NCBI GenBank assembly: GCA_032622095.1
Contig: CP136069.1
Location: 30,010,342-30,074,341, forward strand
Direction: 5' to 3'
DNA: 64,000 nucleotides
DNA from: Siphonodentalium dalli
Lineage: Eukaryota > Mollusca > Scaphopoda > Gadilida > Siphonodentaliidae
This document shows positions 56,501-61,545 of this stretch, in pieces. Positions within the stretch are counted from its first letter, which is position 1. Every line of letters starts with the position of its first letter. Position numbers and translations under genes: made by a program. The notes under the pieces are model-generated. The model saw only the letters and a list, made by a program, of their open reading frames with translations. It did no database searches and was not told the origin of the DNA.

Positions 56501-59488
56501 CTTTTTACCATTTTTTCTTACATTCTTTAACAATTTTATAATTTTTTCTTACATTTTTTAACAAATTTTATTATAATATTTTTCTACATTCTTTGACAAT
56601 TTTATCATTTTTAATATGTGTTAAGCCAATACATTCTCTTATATATGCGAGGCGACCTATGTTCGACTCGCATATATAAGAGAATGCATTGGCACAGGGC
56701 CATTCTGTTGGGTAAATGGTTAACCAATCTATTAGACTCACCATATTTCTCATCCAATGTAATAGCTTGTTTTCGAACATATCAAACACCACTTTTTCAT
56801 CGCCATCATAAGATCCAGACTTCGCTGCCCAGTGAACAGTCGCAGTGAAGGACGTGATGACGATGACGTATTGGAATGAGCTGCTCTCGACAATGTCCTG
56901 AATAACATTCTGTGTGACGCCCTCGAGTAGAGAACTGATAATAAACACGGCCTTCTTTCGAGATTGATCAGCGCTCTGAAAGAGAAAGATTATTAAATTA
57001 TAATACTATACAACAAACATTTAGCCATTAAGGTTATTTCTCGAACACCTAAATTTCTTGATCACTTTCCGCTACAGAAATAGCATCAGCATCAAGTGAT
57101 GTAACCACACCAAAATACATGTACTGCGTGCCTAAAACAGTACATGAAAACTATTTGATACTTCCTGCTATTTAACCCTTTACCCAACAAACCGGCCAAA
57201 ACCGGCCAAGTAAAGCTTCAACAGCCTAAAATATCTTCGGTCTGTCTCAATAGAACCATACAAATATGGATATCATTGGAACCGGCTCCTTGACCACATT
57301 GTGATAGTTACAGTTATGCCCTGTGCCAATGCATTCTCTTATATATGCGAGTCGACCATAGGTCGCCTCGCATATATAAGAGAATGCATTGGCCTAAAAA
57401 AAATCTTTTTTTAACACTTTTTACCATTTTTTCTTACATTCTTTAACAATTTTATAATTTTTAATGTGTTAAGCCAATGCATTCTCTTATATATGCTAGG
57501 CGACCTATGGTCGACTCGCATATATAAGAGAATGCATTGGCACAGGGCCCTTCTGTTGGGTAAAGGGTTAATGGTGTCTTTATTACATATTCATTGATGA
57601 GTAGTTCCCATAGGAAATGTTCAGGTAATAAGTTCAATGCATGCTGTTTGTTGAACTTATTATCTGAACATTTTTTCTTACATTCTTTAACAATTTTATA
57701 ATTTTTAATGTGTTAAACCAATGCATTCTCTTACATATGCAAGGCGACCTATGGTCGACTCGCATATATAAGAGAATGCATTGGCACAGGGCCGTTCTGT
57801 TGGGTAAAGGGTTAACAGGGAATTTCGATGTTGTATCAGAACTCTTTCGTTAGGACTGCTCTTCCAATAACAGTACTGCTAACACTAAATGCACAAGTAC
57901 CCATAAAAATCAACAAGACCTGACGCGCTAACATTTGCAAAGAAATTAAATTGTAATTAACAATTCAGTGTTACAGCTGTGTTACACTACAGTAATGCCC
58001 AAATTATTCGACTCCTTAACCACATCAGAATTATGGGTAATTTTTCAGGATTTAGTCGGAAATATGGCTTGTTGCCATTCATTGGAAAGCTCTGTGAGCT
58101 TTTCGATGAATGGCAACAAGCCATATTTCCGATTAAATCCTGAAAAATTACCCATATTTCTGCTGTGGTTAAGGAGTCGATTATTTAGGGCATTACTGTA
58201 GCACACTGGCAAAGTGCATGATCAGTTGAAAAAAGTTAAAAATGATGATTTGATGACACCACTTGATTAATTGATAATTAGATATCTCAGTGACAGTGTG
58301 ACTGTTTCAACATTATGTGTTATTTATTCGGATATAATCTCGTAGTTTTTGCTCATATTTTCTTTTACCTTTTAATTAGGATGCGAAATGACGGATTTTA
58401 AATGATAAGAATGCACATAATATAATTTGTCTTCAAACTTTTCAATTACAAATCCATAAACTCAATCGAAACAAGATTTATTTCTTTAATGATTCATGGC
58501 TTCATGTTTTGTGAATGATTCGGGGCTCAAAATAAGACTGAGTATTTGCTATGACGAAGCCCACACAGGGCAAATAAAATGCTTTATTTTTTCGAAAAGC
58601 GAAGGTCCTTGAATTCTGGTGTGTTCCAATTTGATTCGGATTTGATGTCGATATTGGACACCTGATTTGATTCGTGATTCGATTTGAATTTCCGATACGC
58701 AGGACCCTACTGTTGGGTGTGCGTGGGATGTAATGCAAAGAGTCAAGACCAAGCTGGCAGCTGGAGGCCATGTTTTTCAAAGAAATTCAGAAAACAATTG
58801 ATGACTCTCGTCTAGTGGTCAAGCCCGATGATCCATATGAAGATTGGTGATGATTGGATGAGGGATGTGGTATGTAGTGTGTGCCAAATGATTTTGTAGT
58901 CAATGCAAAGAGTAAAATGCAAGATGGCTGCTGGTAGCCATGTTTTTCAAAGAAACTCATTCAATTTTGATAGGTCCCATCTAGACGTGATCCTAATCAT
59001 GCCTATAAATAAATACAGCCTGCAGGAAGTGCCAATAGATTCAAATTTGAATCCAAGATGGCTGCTGATGTGGTCATGTTTTTTAACAAATTTCGGAAAA
59101 AAATTGATGACCCCTGGAGGTCACTCAAAAGATTGAAATGAAGTTTGGTGACGATAAGAAGATGGATGTTGCCTGTAGGATACACTGAAGGAAATTGTTG
59201 ACTGACGGACTAACAGCTAGACGGATGCCAACCATGGCAATATCGGAAGTCAAATTGAGCTAAAAACTGGATCAAACCCTTTAAAAACCCACTGACTGGC
59301 ATTATAATACAGACCTCGAATGAGCTGAATTCCTGAACATCTAATGCTCCGGCCTGTAAAAGTCTGGATAGGCCTCCATGCCAGTGCAGTACCTCAGCAC
59401 ATGAATTATCAACGTACACAGTCGCTTGTTTAGAATAGTTACAAACTCTCTCCCAGGATGAATCGGCAATAACGCCGGCCATATTCAT
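26437..59488 (-). CDS. SCFD2: SCFD2, Sec1 family domain-containing protein 2 (15 coding exons)
   Basis: Fifteen exons join in one open frame of 676 codons. Every intron starts GT and ends AG, and the phases are 0,0,0,0,0,2,0,2,2,0,1,2,2,0. The translation follows my memory of vertebrate SCFD2 along its whole length: an N-terminal VYVDNSCAEVLHW block, FIISSLLEG and SFQYVIVITS in exon 2, FVDRTLD and LPGHHNDVQVNM in exon 6, ARNHLKQF in exon 12, LKDLLKTGF across exons 13/14, and KPHPSDHPLLIMFVIGGVT in exon 14. The family belongs to the Sec1/Munc18 (SM) proteins, which bind syntaxins and SNARE bundles during vesicle fusion; the exact role of SCFD2 is poorly defined. No broken exon was seen. The introns (about 0.4-5.4 kb) are filled with mobile elements. 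The true N-terminus and the promoter are not fixed by the sequence. Confidence 0.95.
27035..27555. mobile_element. Foldback element in SCFD2 intron 14
   Basis: TTTTTAGGTATGTAGATAGA at the left is mirrored by CGACCTACCTAAAAATA at the right, and the inner CTGCATATTTCAG and GGCAGCCATTTGCAGAAC segments are also inverted. The rest of intron 14 (26530-27677) is AT-rich with nothing else recognised. Confidence 0.65.
27678..27810 (-). CDS. SCFD2: SCFD2 exon 14 (codons 602-646)
   Basis: Acceptor ATCTTCCAG, donor CAG|GTAGGT. It encodes SKPHPSDHPLLIMFVIGGVT and SEVKQVKDVLSHVKPDTQ, the strongest SCFD2 signature in the window. Phase 0 out. Confidence 0.96.
27910..28175 (+). mobile_element. Possible Helitron-like 5' end fragment (intron 13)
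   Basis: TCTACTATATATTTTGGAAC then TTCTGTCTGTGTG, followed by ACCGAATCAAATTTGGTATG, is the layout of Helitron 5' ends (compare 13594). No 3' hairpin and CTAG end could be assigned. Confidence 0.4.
28191..28346 (-). CDS. SCFD2: SCFD2 exon 13 (codons 550-602)
   Basis: Acceptor TTCTGCAG, donor CAG|GTTAGG (phase 2). Conserved parts are HRPLLQQIIEKIF and SGGLKDLLKTGF. Confidence 0.93.
28388..28480. mobile_element. Family B hairpin, copy 4
   Basis: GAGGTCCCCAAAGGGTGCAT pairs with AATTCACCCTCTGGGGACCTC, about 40 bp upstream of the acceptor of exon 13 on the minus strand. Confidence 0.75.
28560..28810. mobile_element. Inverted repeat with degraded family B sequence
   Basis: AATAGAATCTATGTGAAGAA and TCTATAGAAATTT near 28598-28630 return inverted at 28685-28735. 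A family B half-arm (TCACCCTCTGGGACCTCATT) closes the right end. Confidence 0.55.
29051..29153 (-). CDS. SCFD2: SCFD2 exon 12 (codons 516-550)
   Basis: Acceptor TTTCTCAG. It reads VGETVTQSIVTALVEDMFDK and ends SEARNHLKQF, matching the family ARSLLKQF block. The donor is TCTC|GTAAGT, phase 2. Confidence 0.9.
29202..29323. mobile_element. Family A MITE, copy 4
   Basis: CAGTAATGACC at the left, GGGCATTACTG at the right, TA on both sides. Shortened centre. Confidence 0.8.
29533..29745. mobile_element. Family A MITE, copy 5
   Basis: Full-length palindrome with TCTCGCCGAGAGC centre; ends TAGTAATGCCC and GGGCATGACTG. Confidence 0.8.
29746..30476. other. Intron 11 sequence, no gene
   Basis: AT-rich; small frames on both strands have no recognisable domain. 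Confidence 0.4.
30477..30534. mobile_element. Family C MITE right-end fragment at exon 11
   Basis: TGCACTGGCACAGG, CTTTAATGCTGCACCAG and CATGAAAGGGTTAA match the right end of family C. Its TTAA begins at position +8 of the exon 11 donor. Confidence 0.7.
30542..30605 (-). CDS. SCFD2: SCFD2 exon 11 (codons 495-516)
   Basis: Acceptor TATGCAG; it encodes DSLITTILKEKDSLPPVTKK and one more full codon before donor GTGAGT (phase 1). TTAA, the end of a MITE fragment, begins at donor position +8. Confidence 0.85.
30721..30984. mobile_element. Family C TTAA-type hairpin MITE
   Basis: TTAACCCTTTTATGATGGAG at the left; CATGGAAGGGCTAA at the right. Two inner hairpins of TATTCTCTTATATATGCGAG and its complement, with CTCCC/GGGAG at their tips. 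TTAA targets and CCCTTT ends suggest a piggyBac-type origin. Confidence 0.75.
31057..31480 (+). mobile_element. Possible Helitron-like element (intron 10)
   Basis: TCTATATATATAAAATAGTA then CTGTCTTTCTG and ACCGATTTCAACCAAATTTG is the common Helitron 5' layout, after an A. The right limit is uncertain; the ACAGACAGAAGGACGAAC area at 31440 resembles 44260-44300. Confidence 0.45.
31529..31628 (-). CDS. SCFD2: SCFD2 exon 10 (codons 461-494)
   Basis: Acceptor TCTCACAG, donor CAG|GTAGGT. It encodes LLTLDGVLSLLVLLFSLSGD then an acidic tail (DITEDDTKETQ). This matches the family block EELLILLIYIYSVTG in pattern. Phase in 2, out 0. Confidence 0.88.
31669..31922. mobile_element. Family B double-hairpin MITE, copy 5
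   Basis: Same architecture as 24581-24831, including CAAGCCTTGAAATAGGGTGT and its complement at the ends. Confidence 0.8.
32043..32214. mobile_element. Family A MITE, copy 6
   Basis: CATTAATGCCCTAAATAATC at the left, GGGCATTACTG at the right, flanked by TA. The central part is shortened at GGAAAGCTAGAG. Confidence 0.8.
32618..33767. mobile_element. Non-autonomous mariner/Tigger-like transposon
   Basis: CAGTGAAACCTCTCTAAACT at the left and GGTTTGGAGAGGTTTCACGG at the right, between TA dinucleotides. CAG ends and a TA target fit the Tc1/mariner-pogo group. About 1.15 kb with no transposase frame. Confidence 0.8.
33768..34680. other. Intron 9 sequence, no gene
   Basis: Small frames at 34080 and 34377 have no recognised domain. 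Confidence 0.35.
34850..36388. mobile_element. Non-autonomous hAT-like transposon with 8-bp TSD
   Basis: TAGTGTTGAAACGATTAATC at the left and CTAATCGTTTCAACACTA at the right, flanked by GTTAAAGT on both sides (34842-34849 and 36389-36396). An 8-bp duplication fits hAT. It contains a nested TTAA element (35050-35525). No transposase frame. Confidence 0.88.
35050..35525. mobile_element. Family D TTAA-type MITE, copy 1 (nested)
   Basis: TTAACCCTTTACCCAACA at the left and TGTTGGGTAAAGGGTTAA at the right: TTAA target and CCCTTT ends as in piggyBac-type elements. Two inner hairpins (CCAATGCATTCTCTTATATA with its complement). Confidence 0.85.
36535..36913. repeat. Family E tandem array (~68 bp unit)
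   Basis: About five units containing CTTATTATCTGAACAGTTCC, TACTCATCAATGAGTGTTTA and ATAGAAAGGGTT. A hairpin of GGAAATGTTCAGATAATAA and its complement starts the array. Single units occur at 52430, 56165 and 57585. Confidence 0.8.
36914..37060. repeat. 37-bp tandem repeat at the exon 9 donor
   Basis: Four copies (starts 36914, 36951, 36988, 37025). Read on the minus strand each unit begins GTGAGAAGGAGCACCC, passes ATTTAAC and ends CTGTTTGTTCTCAG. The copy next to exon 9 supplies the functional donor. Confidence 0.92.
37058..37276 (-). CDS. SCFD2: SCFD2 exon 9 (codons 388-461)
   Basis: Acceptor CTTACAG. It encodes a helical stretch with HIGVIQVAMAAAQAMDHK, then KTVLQFLGQD, ending SRSPQD. The donor is ACAG|GTGAGA, phase 2. 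The donor is part of the first copy of a 37-bp tandem repeat that fills the start of intron 9. Confidence 0.9.
37277..39021. other. SCFD2 intron 8
   Basis: Contains a family B half-hairpin (37442-37525) and otherwise AT-rich sequence. AAGACATATTATGGACTT near 38233 recurs at 42845, and ATTGTAAATATTTATTTCTT near 38781 recurs as ATTGTAAATATTTACATCTC at 42990, so introns 7 and 8 share an older repeat. Confidence 0.5.
39022..39149 (-). CDS. SCFD2: SCFD2 exon 8 (codons 346-388)
   Basis: Acceptor TTTCTCAG, then DSLMDINRLLVDAASTEKL and a helical region ending in VTSEQLNSTVGAF. The donor is CAG|GTGAGA, phase 2. It corresponds to the region of human SCFD2 around the LVEAASREN block. Confidence 0.9.
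39213..40946 (+). CDS. LINE reverse transcriptase, 5'-truncated
   Basis: A 577-codon frame. The first ~15-20 codons come from the interrupted host repeat, so the ATG is not native. RT motifs in order: LNHYRPVSNLQFISKVLEK, AYRTGHSTETAMLK, LLDLSAAFDTIDH, GVPQGSVLGPILYLLY and the catalytic MYADDTQLYL near residue 290. The C-terminal part has LHWLPIKDRIQFK and GDRAFSVACPDIWNSLP, usual in CR1/L2-type LINEs. No stop or frameshift within the RT. The endonuclease is missing, so it cannot move by itself. Confidence 0.93.
   Translation: MNLVTLPRTEGWCHYINKIHNLRSMLDKSNVQPEFESFTGTSISKFEEVTCDHVRTIILSSSPKSCSLDPIPTDLIIKHIDFMIEPLTNLINASLSSGSVPACFKEAIVIPLLKKSGLDPDTLNHYRPVSNLQFISKVLEKIVLFQLKTHLNNNKLWEPFQSAYRTGHSTETAMLKITSDLLVASDEGLVSILCLLDLSAAFDTIDHQILLHRLERSFGISGTVLQWFVSYLTGRQQRIQIGNLLSKYYNLDFGVPQGSVLGPILYLLYTKPLGAVIRSQGICVHMYADDTQLYLSGRPDQDSYLVNRIESCLSSVKTWMTSNKLMLNNDKTKAMWVAKPSIVNQLYITSLQADRDTIIFSSCVKNLGVHLDQTLSMETHINHLCKSIFLELRRLGQVRKYLTVDAAKKLVASFVMSRLDYCNILLFRLPDSQINRLQRLQDTAARIVLRRRKGCSVTTMHADLHWLPIKDRIQFKIATFGFRRMFVSESLPEYINSLIYPYTPRRTLRSGESSLLCPQGANLLTVGDRAFSVACPDIWNSLPNEMRQSCLLTDFRSALKTHIFRRRYPDTKKTNKI
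39255..41080 (+). mobile_element. 5'-truncated LINE of the CR1/L2 group
   Basis: RT-containing frame, then a short 3' UTR with GTAAAGCGCTTAGGG and GGTGCTATATAAATA ending in an (ATT)n tail. The tail and the absence of an endonuclease domain show target-primed insertion with 5' truncation. Confidence 0.88.
41100..41820. other. Intron 7 sequence with degraded family B arms
   Basis: Half-hairpins at 41330-41395 (GAGGTCCTCAGAGGATGAAT). No gene. Confidence 0.45.
41860..42540. repeat. Minisatellite, ~29-bp unit
   Basis: About 24 tandem units of the type GTAGATCCTGGGTACTCAAA then TCAATGTTTT. In the middle, units alternate as a higher-order pair (GGGTTACCCAAAGCAACATT followed by a GGGTACGCTAATCAATG unit). 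Located in SCFD2 intron 7. Confidence 0.93.
42545..43241. other. Intron 7 start, no gene
   Basis: Shares blocks with intron 8 (see 37277-39021): ACTACTTTGAGCAAGATTAT occurs near 43138 and at 38930. No coding signal beyond exon 7. Confidence 0.45.
43242..43332 (-). CDS. SCFD2: SCFD2 exon 7 (codons 315-345)
   Basis: Acceptor CTTTCTAG; one base completes the codon shared with exon 6. It reads STGDANVIVPGSLSSSNDAL and ends ISSSKMK before donor GTAAAT. The VIVPGSLS core fits the family VVAPGCLS block. Phase 0 out. Confidence 0.9.
43541..43885 (-). rRNA. 28S rRNA 3'-terminal fragment (pseudogene) in SCFD2 intron 6
   Basis: On the minus strand it reads ATTCGTAGACGACCTAGTTC, GGTCGGGGTGTCGTAAGCAA, CAGCCACCTCACTGCGATCT, TTGAGACTTAGCC and ends GATTTGTC, which I recognise as the 3' end of animal 28S rRNA. 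The 5' part (about 43640-43885) is GC-rich like the preceding expansion segment. Only the terminal ~345 nt are present, so it is not a functional rRNA gene. The GC content differs sharply from the flanks. Confidence 0.88.
43886..44735. other. Intron 6 sequence with dispersed repeats
   Basis: 44380-44560 (CCAAGATGGCTGCTGGCTGC and GAAGTTTGGTGATGATTGAA) repeats the unit found three times at 58738-59190. GGACAGACAGATGGA near 44260 is another dispersed motif. No gene. Confidence 0.5.
44741..44960. mobile_element. Family B MITE, copy 6
   Basis: TGTCATTTGCAGAATGAGGT and CCCCAGAGGGTGAATTTAG at the left with TTCACCCTCTGGGAACCTCA and CAAATGACAGACAC at the right, rearranged in the centre. Confidence 0.7.
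44986..45158 (-). CDS. SCFD2: SCFD2 exon 6 (codons 258-315)
   Basis: Starts NCQKRATLIFVDRTLDM and includes LPRLPGHHNDVQVNM, two of the most conserved blocks of the family. The acceptor is TTTGCAG; the donor AA|GTGAGT leaves two bases of a codon (phase 2). Confidence 0.95.
45320..45719 (+). mobile_element. Short non-autonomous Helitron, copy 3 (intron 5)
   Basis: TCTCATATATATTTTGAAG after an A; ends GCCCGGACAACGTCGGGC, TCATCGG, CTAG then T. Contains the ~120-bp internal unit twice. Same family as 4717-12557, 35-40 kb away. Confidence 0.9.
46105..46351. mobile_element. Family C TTAA-type MITE next to exon 5
   Basis: TTAACCCTTTCATGACTGG at the left; AAAAGTGTTAA at the right. Two inner hairpins of ATGCATTCTCTTATATAT. 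Its right TTAA begins at position +10 of the exon 5 donor. Confidence 0.8.
46361..46492 (-). CDS. SCFD2: SCFD2 exon 5 (codons 214-257)
   Basis: Encodes MFVSSINDLLEELGVRDDC and then a conserved stretch of the form IIATELENYPPSKTRRK. The acceptor is CTTTCAG and the donor GTTGGT. The first part of the exon with its acceptor recurs upstream at 84-bp spacing (46493-47296), which creates competing in-frame acceptors. A TTAA-flanked MITE starts 10 nt into the following intron. Confidence 0.92.
46441..47296 (-). repeat. 84-bp tandem repeat derived from exon 5 and its acceptor
   Basis: Unit starts (CATCTCTAACxCC) lie at 46441, 46525, 46609, 46873, 46957 and 47273. Within runs the spacing is exactly 84 bp; two gaps are widened by 180 bp and 232 bp insertions. 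Each unit holds a TTTCAG acceptor followed by ATGTTTG and codons for a VSSINxL-like peptide. The first unit is the 5' part of true exon 5. Confidence 0.9.
46992..47224. mobile_element. Family C MITE inserted in the 84-bp array
   Basis: Left part GAAACCTTTCACGGGAACTG; right end CATGAAAGGGTTAA. Inner hairpins as in the other copies. Confidence 0.7.
47797..48022. mobile_element. Family C MITE, degraded copy
   Basis: CCATTCCATGATTGAAG at the left, CTCATCATGAAAGGGGAT at the right, with the paired CATTCTC and TATATAAxAGAAT arms. Confidence 0.65.
48023..48883. other. Intron 4 start with a TTAA-ended inverted repeat
   Basis: ACGTTCACTGCCAA (48795) and TCGGCAGTGAACGTGTTAA (48851-48869) form a small inverted repeat ending in TTAA, 14 nt past the exon 4 donor. 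A 76-codon minus frame at 48578-48808 precedes a GTAAAT but has no acceptor that fits, so I do not call it an exon. Confidence 0.4.
48884..48961 (-). CDS. SCFD2: SCFD2 exon 4 (codons 188-213)
   Basis: A 78-nt exon encoding GDRKTFNELSEIEIGYLPRN and six more residues, between acceptor ATTTCAG and donor GTAAGT. It fills the expected gap between the exon 3 and exon 5 homology and keeps phase 0 on both sides. Conservation here is weak, so the call rests on splice sites, frame and position. Confidence 0.8.
49110..49322. mobile_element. Family A MITE, copy 7
   Basis: Full palindrome with CTCTCGGCGAGAG centre, TA on both sides. The right end reads GATTAACTAGAGCATTACTG. Confidence 0.85.
49323..50482. 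repeat. Segmental duplication in intron 3, copy 1
   Basis: Nearly identical to 50636-51916 (starts TATTACATACTATTTAGTCA in both). The 102-codon frame at 49435-49743 is present in both copies with two changed residues, but it shows no domain and no sign of being a gene. Confidence 0.92.
50483..50635. mobile_element. Family A MITE, copy 8 (hybrid)
   Basis: The left half (CAGTAATGCCCTAAGTAATC, GACCTCTTAACC) matches copy 9, and the right half (GATTAACTAGAGCATTACTG) matches copy 7. Confidence 0.85.
50636..51916. repeat. Segmental duplication in intron 3, copy 2
   Basis: Second copy of the duplicated segment. It has about 121 extra bp at 51468-51590 compared with copy 1, from a later deletion or insertion. 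Non-coding. Confidence 0.92.
51917..52069. mobile_element. Family A MITE, copy 9, abutting exon 3
   Basis: CAGTAATGCCCTAAGTAATC at the left, GGTCATTACTG at the right. The right-hand TA (52070-52071) is inside the exon 3 splice donor. Confidence 0.9.
52073..52225 (-). CDS. SCFD2: SCFD2 exon 3 (codons 137-187)
   Basis: The exon begins NYTAELIHLPIF and includes TPAFTNLFPLL, matching the SCFD2 segment after the NM motif of exon 2. It ends ARKQTK. The donor is GTACAG, where the TA is the target site of a mariner-like MITE whose CAG end starts at donor position +4. Confidence 0.92.
52521..52911. mobile_element. Family D TTAA-type MITE, copy 2
   Basis: TTAACCCTTTACCCAACA and TGTTGGGTAAAGGGTTAA ends with two hairpins; inverted relative to copy 1. 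It directly follows a family E hairpin (52430-52520). Confidence 0.85.
53112..53169. mobile_element. Family B hairpin, short copy
   Basis: GAGGTCCCCAGAGGGTGA pairs with TCATCCTCTGGGGACCTC. Confidence 0.75.
53199..55697. mobile_element. Non-autonomous hAT-like transposon with 8-bp TSD (outer)
   Basis: TAGGGGTGCCACGATTAAT at the left and ATAATCATGGCACCTCTA-like end at the right, flanked by ATCTAGAC on both sides (53191-53198, 55698-55705). No transposase frame. Hosts the nested element at 54160-55523. Confidence 0.9.
54160..55523. mobile_element. Nested transposon with 8-bp TSD (inner)
   Basis: TAGTCCAAGTCTTCTCGTAC begins a ~70-bp terminal repeat that returns inverted at 55455-55523. CCGATGCC flanks both sides (54152-54159, 55524-55531). 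An 8-bp target duplication suggests hAT or a P-like group. No transposase frame was seen. Confidence 0.9.
56047..56130. mobile_element. Family B half-hairpin, degraded
   Basis: GAGCTCCCCCAGAGGGTGAA followed by TAGTGATGCTAGC; the right arm is lost in an A-run. Confidence 0.55.
56257..56723. mobile_element. Family D TTAA-type MITE, copy 3
   Basis: TTAACCCTTTACCCAACA left end, TGTTGGGTAAATGGTTAA right end, two hairpins, with extra copies of the TTTCTTACATTCTTTAACAA spacer. It ends 18 bp below exon 2. Confidence 0.85.
56742..56975 (-). CDS. SCFD2: SCFD2 exon 2 (codons 59-136)
   Basis: The acceptor TTTCAG is followed by SADQSRKKAVFIISSLLEG; the exon ends ENKLLHWMRNM with donor GTGAGT, phase 0. 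It carries the SM-family beta-strand motif (K-A-V-F-I-I-S-S-L-L) and SFQYVIVITS. A second AG 2 nt downstream of the chosen acceptor would break the frame. Confidence 0.93.
57172..57571. mobile_element. Family D TTAA-type MITE, copy 4
   Basis: TTAACCCTTTACCCAACA and TGTTGGGTAAAGGGTTAA ends, two hairpins. Confidence 0.85.
57572..57815. mobile_element. Chimeric element: family E hairpin joined to a family D right half
   Basis: Begins with the family E hairpin (GAAATGTTCAGGTAATAAGT and inverse) and, at CTGAACATTTTTTCTTACAT, passes into the family D spacer, second hairpin and TGTTGGGTAAAGGGTTAA end. Confidence 0.75.
57990..58199. mobile_element. Family A MITE, copy 10 (intron 1)
   Basis: CAGTAATGCCC at the left, GGGCATTACTG at the right, TA on both sides, full palindrome. 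Confidence 0.85.
58200..58737. other. Intron 1 sequence, no gene
   Basis: 58640-58710 has GATTTGATTCGTGATTCGAT and AGGACCCTAC, a degraded relative of the CAGGGCCCT element at 24142. Confidence 0.4.
58738..59190. repeat. Three degenerate tandem copies of a ~150-bp repeat
   Basis: Each copy has AAGATGGCTGCTGG or a close variant, CCATGTTTTTCAAAGAAA and GATGATTGGATG-like blocks. A single copy is at 44380-44560. Confidence 0.7.
59315..59488 (-). CDS. SCFD2: SCFD2 exon 1 (codons 1-58)
   Basis: The exon starts MNMAGVIADSSW and contains the conserved VYVDNSCAEVLHW block. The donor is GAG|GTCTGT, phase 0. An acceptor-like TCTCATTTCAG ends 10 bp upstream of the ATG, so this may be the second exon of the transcript, with an untranslated or short coding exon further upstream. 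Confidence 0.9.
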
Positions 59489-59823
59489 CACGTTCTTACT
59501 GAAATGAGATTAAGTGACTCATAATCTCTAAACCTCAAATTATCAGAGGCAATATTTCATTGTGATCCGATCCTCAAATACGGCTTCTTTAAGCATTGGT
59601 AGTCACGGCACATATTTCAAAACTGGATCATCCATGAATAAAGCTACACCTTGAACCTAATGGATTAATAGAAAGCTATTTTTTTAAAGGACATAACTGG
59701 TGCAAACATTGGTGTATTTTGTCCGACAATATACTGTTAGTGCAATTTGGATAATTCTTACAAAACAACAATTCCTGGTTTTCAAGAAGAAATGGCATCC
59801 AGAAAAGGAATCGTAATATGGAT

Positions 59824-60216
59824 AAATATACCTATTAAAGGCACAGATGGCCTTCGTGGTGGGTATTGCTGTTAAAATAGTAACATCCGTTAAAACCGCC
59901 ATAAACAAAAAGAATATTAAAATATATACAGACTTGTTCTTATACCAATAATAAATATCGCGTAAATAGTATGCTATTGCCAAGTTAGTATGCTTTGTTA
60001 TGTAAACAAAAGCCAAAAACGTTACAGAACCTGGCTTTTGTTCACATAAGAAATCATATTAACTTGACAATAGCATACTATTTACGAAATATCTATGATT
60101 GGTATAAGAACATAATATGTCTATATTTTAATATTCTTCCTGTTTATTGCAGTTTAATGGGTGTTACTATTTTAACAGCATATCGACCGTGAAGGCCATC
60201 TATGCCTTTAAAATGT
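59824..60216. mobile_element. Foldback MITE related to 14868-23455
   Basis: ATTAAAGGCACAGATGGCCT at the left is mirrored by GGCCATCTATGCCTTTAAA at the right, with ~180-bp arms including ATAAATATCGCGTAAATAGT. Confidence 0.85.
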
Positions 60217-61545
60217 AAAGCTCTCATAGTATGCCTCAGATGAAACAACCTGATATTGAGATACCTGTATATGAATACACCTGAATATTCAAGCTGGTAA
60301 TTTTTCCCAATATTAACTGTATGCATTGATTGCATAAAGAACACTGAAAAATAAAAAATGATGTGCGTCTTCACAGTGATGGCTGCATTGGCAAAATGAG
60401 TTGTCGGCAATATTTCTGTTGTTTATCAAAATTTAGGTCACTACAATTATTCATAATCGACAATGTAACATATTCAAGTTTTTTCATCTTGTTTTATTGT
60501 ATGGTGGGGTTTCAGAATATCTACTGTGAAAATATGCATTTACAGATACAATGTATCATCAATTTGAATAGATCCCAAATTAGATTTGATTGTAGAGTTA
60601 ATCCCATCTTTATTTTAACAGTTAAAATAATAATAAATAACATACATTAGGCTATATACATGTAATAACAGCAGCAATTAATGTAAAAACAACAATGTAC
60701 ATGTAAGTTCAAACGATAATAAGTTAACACAAATTTATTAAAGTTTATGAATGACAATAATGTTTATACAAATTTAGATCAAATTTAGGTTTATGAATGA
60801 TAATCATGTTGAAGTTTATGAGAAATAATATCAAAGTTTATACGAATAAATCACAAGATCAATGATTGATATTAGAGTTTAAGATGTCGATGGGGCTGCT
60901 GCGGTGGATCGTTGTCTGCACTGCGGGGGTCTATTCCTCTTTGAACATACATCTGAGCATGTCAGCCGCCATTATGAGCAACAAAAAAAAGATTGGAATG
61001 AACAGAAACCTTAGAATAATCTGTCTATTACGTTCTTAAATGGATATTTCCTACTTTCAGTTTCTGTTTCCCGAGAAATCGAGCATGTTGCATCTAATTT
61101 TGATCCATTGAATCTTGTTGATAACATTTTAACACTTATAATTTGTGTCTGTTTTCTGGGACCCCCCTCTGTGAAGACAACTACTGTGAATATGTGATGT
61201 AGGTGTTTGATCTATTGTGGGGTGAACTGTTTAACAGATAACTATCATTTGTATCGGACTACAACAAATATTTAGCTGAACGGTGTACCCATGTCCACTT
61301 GTGTCAAATCTTTATTATCTTTATTAAATAATGTAGACAAATGACTTCCATTCCATGGGGTTTGTGATACGTTGATTCAACTGTCTTTAAGTGTATTACT
61401 GTCACCTTTTGTGTCATGTTCGCCATGACACAGCTAGATAGAAATTCAATGCAACATATCCAAAACACTCCATGAGACTGAGAGTGACTTGCCTATGTCA
61501 TGATTTTTCTAAAAAAAAAACACAAGTTCCAACGGATGTTTAAAG
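60217..61545. other. Upstream flank of SCFD2, no gene recognised
   Basis: AT-rich, with GTTTATGAATGATAATCATG-type short repeats at 60720-60850. The promoter and any 5' UTR exon of SCFD2 should lie here or further upstream, but no convincing signal was seen. Confidence 0.35.
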
